Source: Epithemia pelagica (Eukaryota > Bacillariophyta > Bacillariophyceae > Surirellales > Surirellaceae). Taken from it: DNA of 64,000 nt. Position 1 is the first letter of the stretch. Every line of letters begins with the position of its first letter. The DNA lies in NCBI GenBank assembly GCA_946965045.2, contig OX337233.1:1798001-1862000 (forward strand). Direction: 5' to 3'. The notes below the pieces were generated by a model. That model ran no database searches, was not told where the DNA came from, and was given only the letters and a program-made list of their open reading frames with translations. The translations under genes and the position numbers were made by a program. This document shows positions 1-10,525 of this stretch, piece after piece.

Positions 1-1
1 C

Positions 2-604
2 AAAGACGCTGATATTGAATCTCTTTTCGACCGTATCTGTAAAGGGTTGAAGAACGAGCATGCTTTGATTGTATTTGACCGCACCGAATTGTTGGAAGAT
101 GACGAAGCCAACGAATTCCCCATGTTTCTGAGCAATTTGTTTCGTGAAACACGAAATGTCAGAGTTCTTCTCACGGCGAAAGAAACACTTGGAATTCCCT
201 CTATCGGTGGCCATGTGGAGCATTATTACAGACTGGGTCCCCTTACTTATGCGAACTCCGTTCGACTGTTTTCATCACTTTGCCCGTACATGCACACACC
301 CTCAGACCGTCGTCGCTTATACACAAAAATGGTGGCGAACATGGAAGAAGCAGAACTTTTGCCAACAGATCCTGGAATTAGCCGGTCGGTTCGTACCAAA
401 TTTGATTTGATCGGGAATGGGATCCCGTCCAACATTGAAAAAGCAGCGTATACAATATCCAAAGAAAACTTCATGTCGCTGTTCCGATCCGAGGGACAAG
501 AGGACAACGAACAGCAGCGAGAACATACACAAACTGGTTTTGAAAACTTGGACGAGGAGGAGCAGCGAGAACATCTTCAAATTGGTTTTGAAACCCTTGA
601 GTAG
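2..604 (+). CDS. C-terminal part of a STAND (NB-ARC-like) NTPase, cut by the window start
   Basis: The frame is open from base 2, so the gene begins outside the window; only about 200 residues are visible. A hydrophobic strand ending in Asp (ALIVFD) followed by acidic residues looks like a Walker B. Then comes RVLLTAKE (sensor/RNBS-B-like), an LGPLTYANSVRLF segment and GIPSNIEKAA, which matches the GLPLAI region of NB-ARC/AP-ATPases. The last 35 residues hold two similar acidic-Gln units (EQREHTQTGFENLDEE and EQREHLQIGFETLE). STAND NTPases act as ligand-triggered switches, but the sensor part is not visible, so no specific role can be given. Confidence 0.6.
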   Translation, partial: KDADIESLFDRICKGLKNEHALIVFDRTELLEDDEANEFPMFLSNLFRETRNVRVLLTAKETLGIPSIGGHVEHYYRLGPLTYANSVRLFSSLCPYMHTPSDRRRLYTKMVANMEEAELLPTDPGISRSVRTKFDLIGNGIPSNIEKAAYTISKENFMSLFRSEGQEDNEQQREHTQTGFENLDEEEQREHLQIGFETLE

Positions 605-1065
605 ATAGAAAGGGGTCTAAGCCTCGGACTTATTTTTGCAACCTTACCACTCTCGGAAACCTACTCCTAGAAACGTTGAGCTTGGAGATCTCTTCTTTCT
701 AAAACAGAATGAACGCGAGAGATCTTTGTCCATTTTGCATAATAACAACCGTACTGCAGAACAATGATATGAAGTCCTAGCACCTATTTGTTATGTGAGA
801 CCTCACAATGATGCCCTGACTTCCAGATACCGTGGTGCAGATTACTTTCATTCATTCATCCGAAAGTACTATCTCCAATAAGCTTGCGACCCAAGCCATT
901 GTACTATCTTCAAAACCTTTCCGTCGCTATAATACGATAGGAGATGAACACGGCCCGGTGCCAATCCATGAGTAAGGAACGATGTTCCAGTTCTCATTGT
1001 CACTTTTAATGCCCATACATCTCCAATCAAATGTCTGTTTTCGAACATCGGTAGGGCCCTGTTCC
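605..1065. other. intergenic, nothing recognised
   Basis: About 460 bp between two genes whose 3' ends face each other. No convincing ORF, RNA gene or repeat was seen. Confidence 0.5.
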
Positions 1066-1671
1066 CTATTCCACTCTTTGACGTTTACGTCGTCTCTGTT
1101 CTTCAGGTCGTTGGTCCAAAAAGGGCAAAACACAACGTAGGATAGTAACAACTTCATTGCTTCGATAGTACGCCGTTTTGTTCGTTTTCCATCCCTCCGA
1201 GGCCCAAACCACCGCTGAAGTAAAGCTATTCAAGGCGGAGGAAGGAGCATGAATCTTACAAACAGTCTTCCACGCTGCCAATTCCAAAAAGTGCATATGA
1301 TGTAAATCCTCTGTTTGCGTCAAAATTCTCTTAACATTGCGATTGGCATTCTCATCACGATTATTAACAAGGGAGCGCGCAAAGATTGCATAACATGAAT
1401 CCCTCCAATAATCGTGAGCCAATCGCTCAATGCGAGGAACCAGGGACTGGAACTCACACACTTCCAGCATGATGCGCTTCATCGAATCATATGACTCTTG
1501 ATTGCTTATATGTCGGTGGCCCGCCAAGTGAGAGCTTAAATTGCCTTCCCCGACAAGTACGTTGCAGAGAAAACAAGCATACTTCTTATTCTCGATGTGC
1601 CGGTGGCTCACTAAGAAATTAATGAAGTTTGATAGACGACCAAAATGTTCCGAAGAATCCGTTGAATCCAT
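1066..1671 (-). CDS. hypothetical protein with one C2H2-like zinc-finger segment
   Basis: 201 aa from an ATG at 1671. Residues about 30-55 contain CFLCNVLVGEGNLSSHLAGHRH, that is C-x2-C-x10-H-x3-H style spacing typical of a single U1/C2H2-type finger. The rest is helical and not recognised; the last 15 residues are very basic (RRRKRQRVE), like a nuclear localisation signal. It could be a nuclear RNA- or DNA-binding protein; the role is inference. It may also be an exon of a longer gene. Confidence 0.45.
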   Translation of the reverse strand: MDSTDSSEHFGRLSNFINFLVSHRHIENKKYACFLCNVLVGEGNLSSHLAGHRHISNQESYDSMKRIMLEVCEFQSLVPRIERLAHDYWRDSCYAIFARSLVNNRDENANRNVKRILTQTEDLHHMHFLELAAWKTVCKIHAPSSALNSFTSAVVWASEGWKTNKTAYYRSNEVVTILRCVLPFLDQRPEEQRRRKRQRVE

Positions 1672-1908
1672 TGTACCATTGGTATCTCCTGGTCTCCCAT
1701 TGGACGCAAAAAAAAGGTTTTCGTGGAACCGGGATCAAAATGTCAGTAGTCAGTAGCAAGTCTGTCCGTATTCGGAGTACTGTCAGCCATCTGGAGAAGG
1801 TTGAAGTTTTTGCGCCCCGACCGCCGACATACACTCTCTCACAATGGCGTCGAAGAGCTGTCTCGAGTAGTTTGACAGCGACGATGAAGCGATGAGCTAT
1901 CAGAATCA

Positions 1909-3123
1909 TTGAGTTTAAAAAGCAGAAGGACTGATAGAGGACCAATCACGTCGTTCTCGACGGGTGTCTTTACTGGTCTTTCCGTCAGCGTCATGAGATG
2001 GTCTAACACCTTCTTTTCCACTGGGTTTTGCGTGGGATGGACCAGCGGCTTACAACGTGAAAGACTTGCAAATGGCGTGTGGGTGGCTGGTCATAATCAC
2101 CGTTCGACGTCGAGATGGTCTCATACTGCATCAACATGTGCTCAATATACCTATGTTTTGAGCAAGGCACTCTACGTTCCCTTGACTAGTTGGAGTGACG
2201 ATGCTGTTTCCTTACCAGCCACCCGTGGCCCCGGCTTCACCTTGCCAGCACATGTCGTTGCGTCGTTATGCCGAGTGAGAGATGCCGAACAAGCATCGCT
2301 TTTCGAGTATGAAAAGGCCTCGTGTGTGAAACACCTGTCACAAGAAGAGGAACAAGCAGCAAGGCAGAAGCCTTCCAATCCTCCAGTGCAGTGGGAGCCA
2401 TGGTGCAAATGGCTGGATACACAAGTTGGATACCATCCCTTGCCTCCGCCACATAAGAGCTCGATAAGAGTAAAAGATTCAACACAAATCAACCCCGCTA
2501 CATGGCAAACAGAACTTCGGCAGCTGTTTTCAGCTACTGAGGAGAAGGGGCAGCTGCGTCCGTCTGTTGCAGAGTTGGTTGAAGAAACGCTGCAACAGAT
2601 TGGTCATGGAAGTAGTCCCAACGACATCATGCGGGACAGCGAAGAAGGGTTCGGTCTTGAATCCGTTGTTCTAGCGGGTGAGGGGGAACCACTCCTCCGA
2701 CTTTCATCTGCTCTGAAATTTCTGTCTCAGCTTCAAGAGAGAGCAAACCAGAAAGGAACGAAACTAGTCCCATTACGAATAGTCACAAATGGACTCGCAT
2801 GCACAAAGAGTCGACAGGATGCCAATGATCCACACGTCTTGGCATCGCAGCTTCATGATGCAGGTCTTACATCCATTAGTATTGCATTGCAGACCAACGA
2901 TCCTTTGCACTACGAGACGGTTTGTTTGAAAACGGATTCAACAATAACAGGGACAGAGGCTCATGAAGAAGTGTGTGAGTTTGTGCGTGCGTGCGTAGGT
3001 GCAGGAATTGATACGGAAACCACTGCTGTTGAACATCCGAATGTCGATCGGGGGGCAACGGAAAAGTTATCCGAGTCACTGGGTGTCACCACACCAGTTC
3101 GATGGCGTCCCTTTTATCCATAA
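1909..3123 (+). CDS. radical-SAM-like protein (TatD-associated type) without a visible CxxxCxxC motif
   Basis: The open frame runs from 1909; the first in-frame ATG is at 1993. The core resembles the radical SAM family found next to TatD: VVLAGEGEPLLRL, then PLRIVTNGL, a LHDAGLTSISIALQ strand and a C-terminal TEKLSESLGVTTPVRWRPF. In that family a CxxxCxxC cluster motif follows the segment equivalent to ALYVPLT here, but this protein reads SWSDDAVSLPATRGPGF with no cysteine. The 4Fe-4S/SAM site therefore appears lost, or its exon is not in this frame. It may be a pseudogene or a non-catalytic paralogue. The N-terminal 60 residues look unlike coding sequence and may be UTR or intron. Confidence 0.5.
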   Translation: MSLKSRRTDRGPITSFSTGVFTGLSVSVMRWSNTFFSTGFCVGWTSGLQRERLANGVWVAGHNHRSTSRWSHTASTCAQYTYVLSKALYVPLTSWSDDAVSLPATRGPGFTLPAHVVASLCRVRDAEQASLFEYEKASCVKHLSQEEEQAARQKPSNPPVQWEPWCKWLDTQVGYHPLPPPHKSSIRVKDSTQINPATWQTELRQLFSATEEKGQLRPSVAELVEETLQQIGHGSSPNDIMRDSEEGFGLESVVLAGEGEPLLRLSSALKFLSQLQERANQKGTKLVPLRIVTNGLACTKSRQDANDPHVLASQLHDAGLTSISIALQTNDPLHYETVCLKTDSTITGTEAHEEVCEFVRACVGAGIDTETTAVEHPNVDRGATEKLSESLGVTTPVRWRPFYP

Positions 3124-3279
3124 CTGACAACAACAAACGGGTGGCTGTATTGTTGGGCACCACGCCTTTCTCTATGACTTGAGGATGACTTTTTCTCAAA
3201 TCGAGCAAACTTTGCTTTGAAAATGTTGGTTATAGGTCGATTGCATCCCACCTGACTGGGATGCCTAGAATCGTCGTCA

Positions 3280-3560
3280 GAGCAGATCCATTCGGAGGTG
3301 GAATTGTTGAAGGATCTCCGTGCCGTTTTTACGGAAGAAGATTTCTCAGGGATGCGTCGGGTGTATAGAAATGCGGCTTTGTTTCGCACTCGAATTTCTT
3401 CCAAGATGATTCTAGTTTATTATTTGCTTCATACATTTCTATCGTTCGAGGCTTTCGAGCATGTTTTTCCAAAATGTATCTCTGAATGTCTGATGAGTAG
3501 AAATGTTCTCTCTTGAACCATTTGGTTGGTTTGATCGCAATCCAGGTTCGAGGTTTTGAC
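3280..3560 (+). repeat. dispersed repeat, copy A (about 280 bp)
   Basis: Direct repeat of 12123-12401, roughly 88% identical by eye over its whole length with a few short indels. It starts with GAGCAGATCCATT and ends at GGTTCGAGG-TTGAC. Copy A lies 157 bp after the radical-SAM-like gene and 22 bp before the hAT-1 insertion site; copy B lies 13 bp after the kinase-like gene. The sequence has short open stretches on the minus strand but no recognised product. Confidence 0.8.
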
Positions 3561-3597
3561 TTTTGACCATCGACATCGGGACCAGGGTATAGAAGTC

Positions 3598-3915
3598 AAC
3601 TCACACGACCTGCTAACTTAACTTTACCCCTTAAAGTCAAGTCACAAAAGTTAAGCGACTTAACTTCATCCACCAAAGTCATATCCAACCAACAAGCAAC
3701 TTGACTTTATGCATAAAGTCACATTCCTGCAACAGGCAACTTGACTTCAGACATAAAGTCAACCATCTAGATCACAGTGACTTGACTTTAACAGTTAAAG
3801 TCAACCATCTAGATCACAGTGACTTGACTTTAACAGTTAAAGTCACAATTCTGAATGCACCGACTTGACTTTAAGCGCAACCGACCTGACTTTAAGTCGA
3901 TGACTTTATGACTTT
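3598..3915. repeat. left subterminal repeat array of hAT-1
   Basis: Many copies of GACTTGACTTTA and its inverse TAAAGTCAAGTC, often paired as short inverted repeats around an A/T spacer (GACTTGACTTTAACAGTTAAAGTC). One unit of about 42 bp is repeated in tandem near 3778-3845. Such arrays are usual transposase binding sites in hAT elements. No gene overlaps it. Confidence 0.85.
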
Positions 3916-3996
3916 AAGTCGACTCAAGCACGTATTCCACATTCCACACTCTGTACTCTGGACAATCGTATCGAGCAGCCAAAAGCAAAGGAAACC

Positions 3997-5818
3997 ATGA
4001 ACCCTCCACATTGTCAGAAACACCGACCATACGTTACAATATGCAGTTGTTGCAACATAAGCATCTCTCTCGAACATGCACCAATGTCACTTTTTGACCT
4101 TATGCTTTCAGAAATCGACTCGGATTCACAAGAAGACTTTGAAGGAAGACTCGACTCCATAAAGAGCACTCTGATTCTTTGGATGAATTGCGAGCAAGGC
4201 ACAATCTCTGTAATTCCCAAAGATTTTGAATTGACCACCAGCCATACTTGCCAAACCCATTTTTGGTATACATTTGAAGAGGTTTTTGAGAAGGCCTCTC
4301 TTCTTATGTATACAGCAATGTTTGCAATACCGAAATCAAGTCATCTTTCAGAATACAAGTATCAATGCAAATCGCTCAAAGACAATCTCCCTTATATTCT
4401 CCTCAAGTTCTCCTGCAATCCGACATTCTCTGTTTCTCAAGATGCAACATTCCTTGAGTGTTGCAACTTTGTTGAAGACCTCATCAACGAATCTCCATCG
4501 TCTCCATTGAACCATGATGAAATCACTGATGCCTTTCATACTTGGATCACTCATCACGATGGCCGAATCCTTGTTTCATCATCGGGGTCTCCCATTCGGA
4601 CTTTCCCCCCTTCCATTCGCCCCTTAGTTCAATGCATTTCCCAGTCCATTCTACAAGCCATCGTCAACAGTCAACCCAAGGATGATTTCAACCAGAATAC
4701 TATTACTGACGAGGTTGAAGACCTGGAACAACAACAACCACTACAACAACCTGGGCTACCCAATTCACAATTGGATCATAATTCTCAGTCTCAGACCAAA
4801 AAGGGAGATACATCCTCCCCAATGACGAACAAGGATATAAAAAATTCCCCCAACAGCCTGATGTCAGCCTATGTTCCCAAAACACAACGACAATGTGCAC
4901 AGATGGCATTTATACTGAAGAATGCTGCAAGTTCAAAACAAAGCATACAATACAACAATGGAAAACGACATCTTCCTGGAACCAGACCGAAAACCAATCC
5001 ACCACAAGCATTCAGATACAGCCATTATTTCTAGCCGGATACAACTACTAGAAGACTTTGCCACCCTACACAAGAAATTCCAAGAGGACAATCTACGAAG
5101 TCCCCGAGACGATTGGGAAAAGTGGATTGACGATTACATTTCGGTTGACAAGGATTCGGACCGTGCTTTTATGTGCCTTATCGTTATACTCATGAGCTCA
5201 AGTACTTCGGACCGTCAACTCTCTTCCCTTGTACCTGGTCTGTTCAAACTTGGACTTACTTCATCCAAAGCGACAATTGAAATTGCAAATAAGTATGGAA
5301 TGGATGCACTTTGCAGTGTGTTGTCTCCATCTGGCCGGTACTATGACAATGCCGAACGCATAGTGAATGCCGCTGATTACTTCATTTATTTTCATCATGG
5401 TGGCATTTCACCTACGATAAGTCTCCACGAGCTTCAATGCATTTTTGGCATTGGACACAAACCTGCTCCCATTGTTCTGTCATTTGCTTTCAATCGACAT
5501 GAAGGCATACCAAGTGACACTCATGTAATGCGATGCTGTAAAGTACTTCACTGGATTCCAAGTTACGTTACAGATGGCTTAGAATCCTCTCTGATCCTCC
5601 AGTCATGGCTTCCAACTCAGTACTGGCACATTGTCAATCCGGTATTTGGTGCGTTTGGACAAATTCTCTCTACCAAACAAACCTCCGAATTGTCATTCAT
5701 GATTCTTATCAGCCATGTCTGTCCGAGAGAAGACGACGTGATACAAGAAACCAACCGTAAGAACAACCTGCACTACATCTATGTCGAGCTGATTAAAGAA
5801 TACCAAACCTGGAGTTGA
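3997..5818 (+). CDS. hAT-1 accessory gene: endonuclease III-like HhH-GPD DNA glycosylase, in two overlapping frames
   Basis: An upstream frame (3997-5034, 345 codons) and a downstream frame (ending 5818) overlap; similarity to the continuous hAT-2 copy crosses from one to the other just after PGTRPK (near 4990), a +1 shift. The N-terminal 300 residues are acidic and low in complexity but conserved among the three elements. The C-terminal part is HhH-GPD: DRAFMCLIVILMSSSTSD (helix with catalytic-fold Ser/Thr run), then LQCIFGIGHKPA (hairpin, Lys in the EndoIII Lys120 position) and GIPSDTHV (Asp in the Asp138 position). No C-terminal 4Fe-4S cysteine set is visible. The family excises damaged or modified bases; a bifunctional lyase is predicted from the Lys. 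The substrate is unknown. Confidence 0.7.
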
Positions 5819-5977
5819 CGCTAATTTTTTACTACTTACTAAGATTATTATGTTGTAATGACATCCGACATGTACTTTGTGTGTGATGTGATTGGTAGTG
5901 ATAATTTGTGGGATATCCGTGATGTGATTGTCTTGTTGTGATGATTCTCTTCTGATATGAATCTCTTGTCCTTTCCT

Positions 5978-8900
5978 CTACTTCCTAGTACGTGGACTTG
6001 TCCAAGTGCCCTTGGGTACTGATGAGGATGCTGATGCTGAGGACTCCTTTGATGCGGCTGCTGGCTGCTCTTGTTCCGTAGTATTCTCTGTTGTTGGAGG
6101 TGGTTTCTTTTTGGGGAACGCCTGTTGTAGTTTTGTTTGCCTTCGCTTTGATGGATTCTTTGACGACCGACTTCCCTTTGAACCTGGTGCCTTTCGGGCT
6201 CTTTTCTGTTTCTGTGTCGTCGAACTGGAAGCTGCACTGGTTGGGGTTGCATCAACAGAGCCTTTCCTCTTCCTGGCTGACGATGATGGAGTCTTCGTCA
6301 AGTTGCCAGGTCCATTCTCTGATACTTGATTGTTATTGAGTGCTTCCTCCTTATCAGTATCACCTCCGATTACTGACGCATATGCTTTCAGTGTTTCCTT
6401 TTCTTCTCTGGCTACAGTGACCAGAGCAAAATCCGAGTCATCTGTCGTTTGGTAAGTTCGTCCTCTATCCATCATCTCCACCTGGTCAATGTCGGTCATA
6501 TCAACGATGTCCAAAATTTCGACACTATCAACAGATCGGTCATCAGCAATCTCGTCGTTGTTGTTCGCACTAAACTTATAAGGTTCCATAAGAATCCCTT
6601 CGTCCAGACTGTTACCCTTGTCCAAGTGCTCTTGATATGAGTTGGTGGCTCGTACGATCTGTTCCATACGCAACATCTCTCCTTGTGTTGAATCTTCTGC
6701 AAGTTGCCCGATAGGTACTTGATGCTTCTTTGCCTGTGTCTTTGCCTCTTCATCCTGTGTTGGCTTCACACCCCCTGTTGTGGGGACTGATCGTGCTTCA
6801 TCTTCTTCATCTTCAGTCCACCACTGAGAGTCGTCTACCACGACTACTGCGTCCTCATCACCACCCCCCTCCGCTTCTCTCTTCTTCTTTTCGTCATCCA
6901 TGATCTCTTTTTCCCTTTTCCAGATAACTTCCACCAGAGGTCTTGTAAGACAACCCAATGTGCGCATCTCGAAGTTCTTATCCAGTTGCCGATTCATCCG
7001 CTTGTTGGCATCCATCAATGAGGCCGTAGAAAAAACACGTTATTGGAATGCATTTGTGGCGGGCTTGGCAGTCCAGATTATTGCCGTGGGAAAAATTTGA
7101 GGAAAGCGATCTTTGAAGATTGCCCACCACGAAAGGACGTCAAAGTACTTTCCAACTCGGCTGAAAAGTAACTTGTTACATGCAACTTTGAATCGGCTCC
7201 ATTGTTTTGGTGTCCAAGTAGCTGATTCTTTTCGAAACACTGCTGAAGGGAACTTTCTGATGTGACTTTCCCAAGAGCTCTGTACCATTCTCTCACTGTA
7301 GTCCATAAACTGCCCGAATTCATCGTTTATTTTCTCATATAGCTTGTCTCGAAGAACCTGTTTGTTGTTTTGACCGCCATTGCCTCCAGTAGTCATTCGC
7401 CGTGCATTTGCCTCACGATCTTGTGCTGCTTTATAGGAAGCAAATATGTTGAAGGCGTCGTCCTCTGACACTTCGGAATCATTATCGTTGTTGTCGTTGA
7501 CATCATTTGGGACTTCATTCGCCACTTCTTGTCCCCTAACATCAACAGTCACTTGCCGTGTCGTTTGAGTTGTCCCTTCTCTTGGGATCACTAGTAACCT
7601 GTCAACACAGTCATTGACATATTGCTCTCTAATTCGTTTGATATCTCGATCGTCGTAGATGTTGTTGTGTTTGAGAATGCTTGGAGCCAATTTGCATAGG
7701 AAGGGATGGCCCAGCATGGCATTCTCACCATGTATATCTTGTCCCTCCTCCATATAGTTGCAATATTCGATGAGCAACCGTTTAATCAGTAGCTGCGAAG
7801 AAGGTAGGAGCTTGTCATAGGGGATCTTTTTCCTCTTTGACTGTAGGGCGTCCATGGTCATCTTGGCATCCCACCTGGGAAGATTGTCATTGTCGTCCAC
7901 GTTCAACATCAAGACCCGAACACCGTCTTGTTTCATTTTCTTAATGACATGCTTCGAGTTGAAAATTTCTAATAGGGCAGCAGCTGAGGCAGATGGATCG
8001 TCAGATTGTAAAGTCATTGCACACGTTTTCAGAGGTGCTAGAATTGACTCGAACTGTGACATTGCTTCCCAGTCTTCTTTCTTGGGATATCTGTTCCGGA
8101 ATTCCTTATCCTTGTTGTCAAGGCAGCAGTGGTGGTAATATGCGTCGGTGACGTGCTTGATTCGTATGAAACCATGGAACATGATACCACAGCCTCCCAC
8201 ACGTGTTTGGTTGGGCATGGGTATCTCGATTATAGCTTTCCCATTCTTTTCGGCATAGTCTTTTACAAGGTCGAAACGTTTTGCCCGACCGCTCATGAGC
8301 CATGATCCAAATTTGAGGAAAATCTTGTACACGCGTAGAAAACTTGGATTCTCATCAATAACTTCACCCCTTCGTTTACGGACGGCTATTCCAGTAGCAT
8401 GTTTCAAAATCAGTTCGGCGCGATGCATGTCGCATTTGCCGCCTGTTTTGTTGCCAAGAATGTATTTTCCTGGAAGAACCGCTGAGTTTGTGTTGTCGTT
8501 TACGCTTGCACATAGGTCTTTCCGCGTGAATCCAACAGAGTGCAAGATTTTGAGAGTATGCGTGGCAACCTGTTGAGCTGTGTGACCTTTTGTAGTACAT
8601 AGGCCAACCGGAATCTTGTAGTCGATACAATTTCTGGGGTCGATGAATGTAACAACAACTCCAAGGACGTCCTTCTTATTTCCTTGCCAAATATCATGGC
8701 ATACAGAGGCGAAGGGTGTTTGATTATTGTTGCAGACACGTTTGTATGCGCTTCGAACATTCCGGCAAAGCATAGCAATGGTCTTCAAAAACTCATTATA
8801 TGACAACAGTCGCATCTTTGTTATGGCTTTGTTGCTGATGACAACATCTTGGCTACTCAGCCTTGGGGCGTGCTTGATAGTAAAGGACAGTAGGTCTCGA

Positions 8901-9859
8901 AAGTTTGGTTTCTCCACAGTGGAAGCAGGGAAACCATTGTCGTTGATAAACTCATAGACCTTTGTCCGAAATGTTTGGACCGTTTCTTCCCTTGACTTCA
9001 TTGGTTGGGAATACGAGGACATCAAGGGTTGTTTGGAATTTTCGAGAAGCGGTTCGCTTTTCTTTTCGGGAAGTTCTTCGTGCACTCGTAGATTGTGCTG
9101 TCCGATATTAGATGATACTCCTTCGGTGCAAAGAATTGTCGCTTTAAGGAGTGGAGAGCTGGCATTGTCAAAGCATCTCGGACATACAAAAAGTTGCTTG
9201 GCAATTGATTCATAAACCTCTTCTTGAGGGTCGTCTTCTGAAGCTTCATCCAATATTTCGAAACAGCGAAGTATACCTCCCATTGTCTCAAGTTCATTGA
9301 CACTTATTTCTGTCTTCAGTCTTCGCTTCAACGATCGAATGTGAGCGAAATCGACATGATGAACTGTCCACCATTTGGTGCCGGTCTTCTTGAATATTGA
9401 CTTGGGTGGTGAACGGAACTTAATGTAGGATTTTTCTTTTTGGATCGCTCTGAGGTGATCAGCTGTAACGTCTTGAACCTCATCATCTGCTGCGTCTTGG
9501 CCTTGCTCTGTTTCTGTTGAAGCAGCCGGGCACTCTGCGACATCGGCATCTGCTGAAACTGTAGAAGTGTTGTTAAGGACAGCCTCTTCCTCTTCCCCTC
9601 GGTTCGAAGATGAAGCTGGAGCACCAGAAGCTTGCTTCGAAGGGGACATGGTGTCCGACGACGTACTGGATAAGGTTGATATAGATCTGCTGGGGCTTGG
9701 GTGGAGTTCAATCTGTTGAGTTAAGGACAAACGACCACACAGGCCAAATGACATGAACCCGTCTCCCCCTGTGTTGACACAGTGGAGGTGCAGAAATGGA
9801 ATGTATGGTGTAGGGACGAGATGTGTGTATGTGGTCGTTTGGAATATTGGGTCATTCAT
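5978..9859 (-). pseudogene. hAT-1 transposase with one in-frame premature stop
   Basis: About 1290 codons in one frame, interrupted by a single TAA at 7040-7042. The start may be the ATG at 9859 or the one at 9649, which aligns better with the hAT-3 protein start. Visible hAT features: CHDIW and DNTNS in the RNase H-like core, CDMHRAEL (CX2H), and the C-terminal hATC dimerisation domain (WW-FPQIFPTAIIW-KPATNAFQ*RVFS). The stop falls exactly where the hAT-2 and hAT-3 proteins have Glu (NAFQERVFS, NAFAERVFS), so a single G-to-T change explains it. The tail of about 300 residues after hATC is acidic, then Lys/Ser-rich, probably disordered and nuclear. Confidence 0.88.
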
Positions 9860-9944
9860 TCATTCATGTTTACTCTGTGTTTTTCTGTGCGGGGTGGATC
9901 GTATATCGTGTATCGTGTATCGTGTACGAAGTCAGTCTTGAAGT

Positions 9945-10170
9945 GAGTGTGACTTGACTTATGTAGACAAAGTCACTATCATGTAGACAGTGACTTGACT
10001 TTACGGTTAAAGTCAAGTAGCTACAGAGGCATGACTTGACTTTACGGTTAAAGTCAGGTAGATAATAGGGGTGACTTGACTTTATGGTTAAAGTCATGTA
10101 GCTATGCAGGGATGACTTGACTTTAAGTGATAAAGTCGTCGTAAAGTCAACGATAAAGTCGTGAAGTCAG
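9945..10170. repeat. right subterminal repeat array of hAT-1
   Basis: At least four units of about 40 bp built on GACTTGACTTTA-GGTTAAAGTCA, inverted partners of the left array. It lies between the transposase start and the right terminal inverted repeat, so it also overlaps the likely transposase promoter. Confidence 0.85.
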
Positions 10171-10525
10171 AAATGTCTAAAGTTTGACTTCCAAACCCTG
10201 ATCGGGACATTTTGTGTCTGAATCAGGAGTTACGCGATAGCTATTGTAGGCCGCGAAACTGTCTGGCCGTCCTCTCGCGTCTGGCGCGCCCGGCTTGTCG
10301 GAAAAATGACTCGACGGGCAATTATCTTGTCGGGCATGCGCCCTCATAGACCATTGCCCTCCTCGTCATTCTACCCGTCGCGCCGGGCGGTCCCTCCTTC
10401 AAAGGACACCGGGATTTTCAAGAAAACAACAAGCACAGTATCGAACACAACAAAGAACGAGAAGCGGTGGATAGTCGACTGTATAATCGTGCACAGCGGC
10501 AAAGCAAGTACTTGTCCTCCTCATC

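Larger units (their letters stand above)
3583..10200. mobile_element. hAT-1: near-complete hAT DNA transposon carrying a glycosylase gene
   Basis: 6618 bp. It begins CAGGGTATAGAAGTCAAC and ends, read inward from the right, CAGGGTTTGGAAGTCAAA. It is flanked by identical 8-bp target duplications ATCGGGAC at 3575-3582 and 10201-10208, the hallmark of the hAT superfamily. Inside are arrays of subterminal GACTTGACTTTA repeats at both ends, an HhH-GPD glycosylase gene on the plus strand and a hAT transposase on the minus strand; the two genes converge at about 5.9 kb. The transposase has one premature stop, so this copy is probably not autonomous now, but the perfect target duplication indicates a fairly recent insertion. 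Confidence 0.93.

Noticed and set aside
9900-10170. A CRISPR-like array of regular repeats
   Set aside because: The repeats are subterminal motifs inside a hAT element, mirrored at the other end, with no distinct spacers or cas genes.
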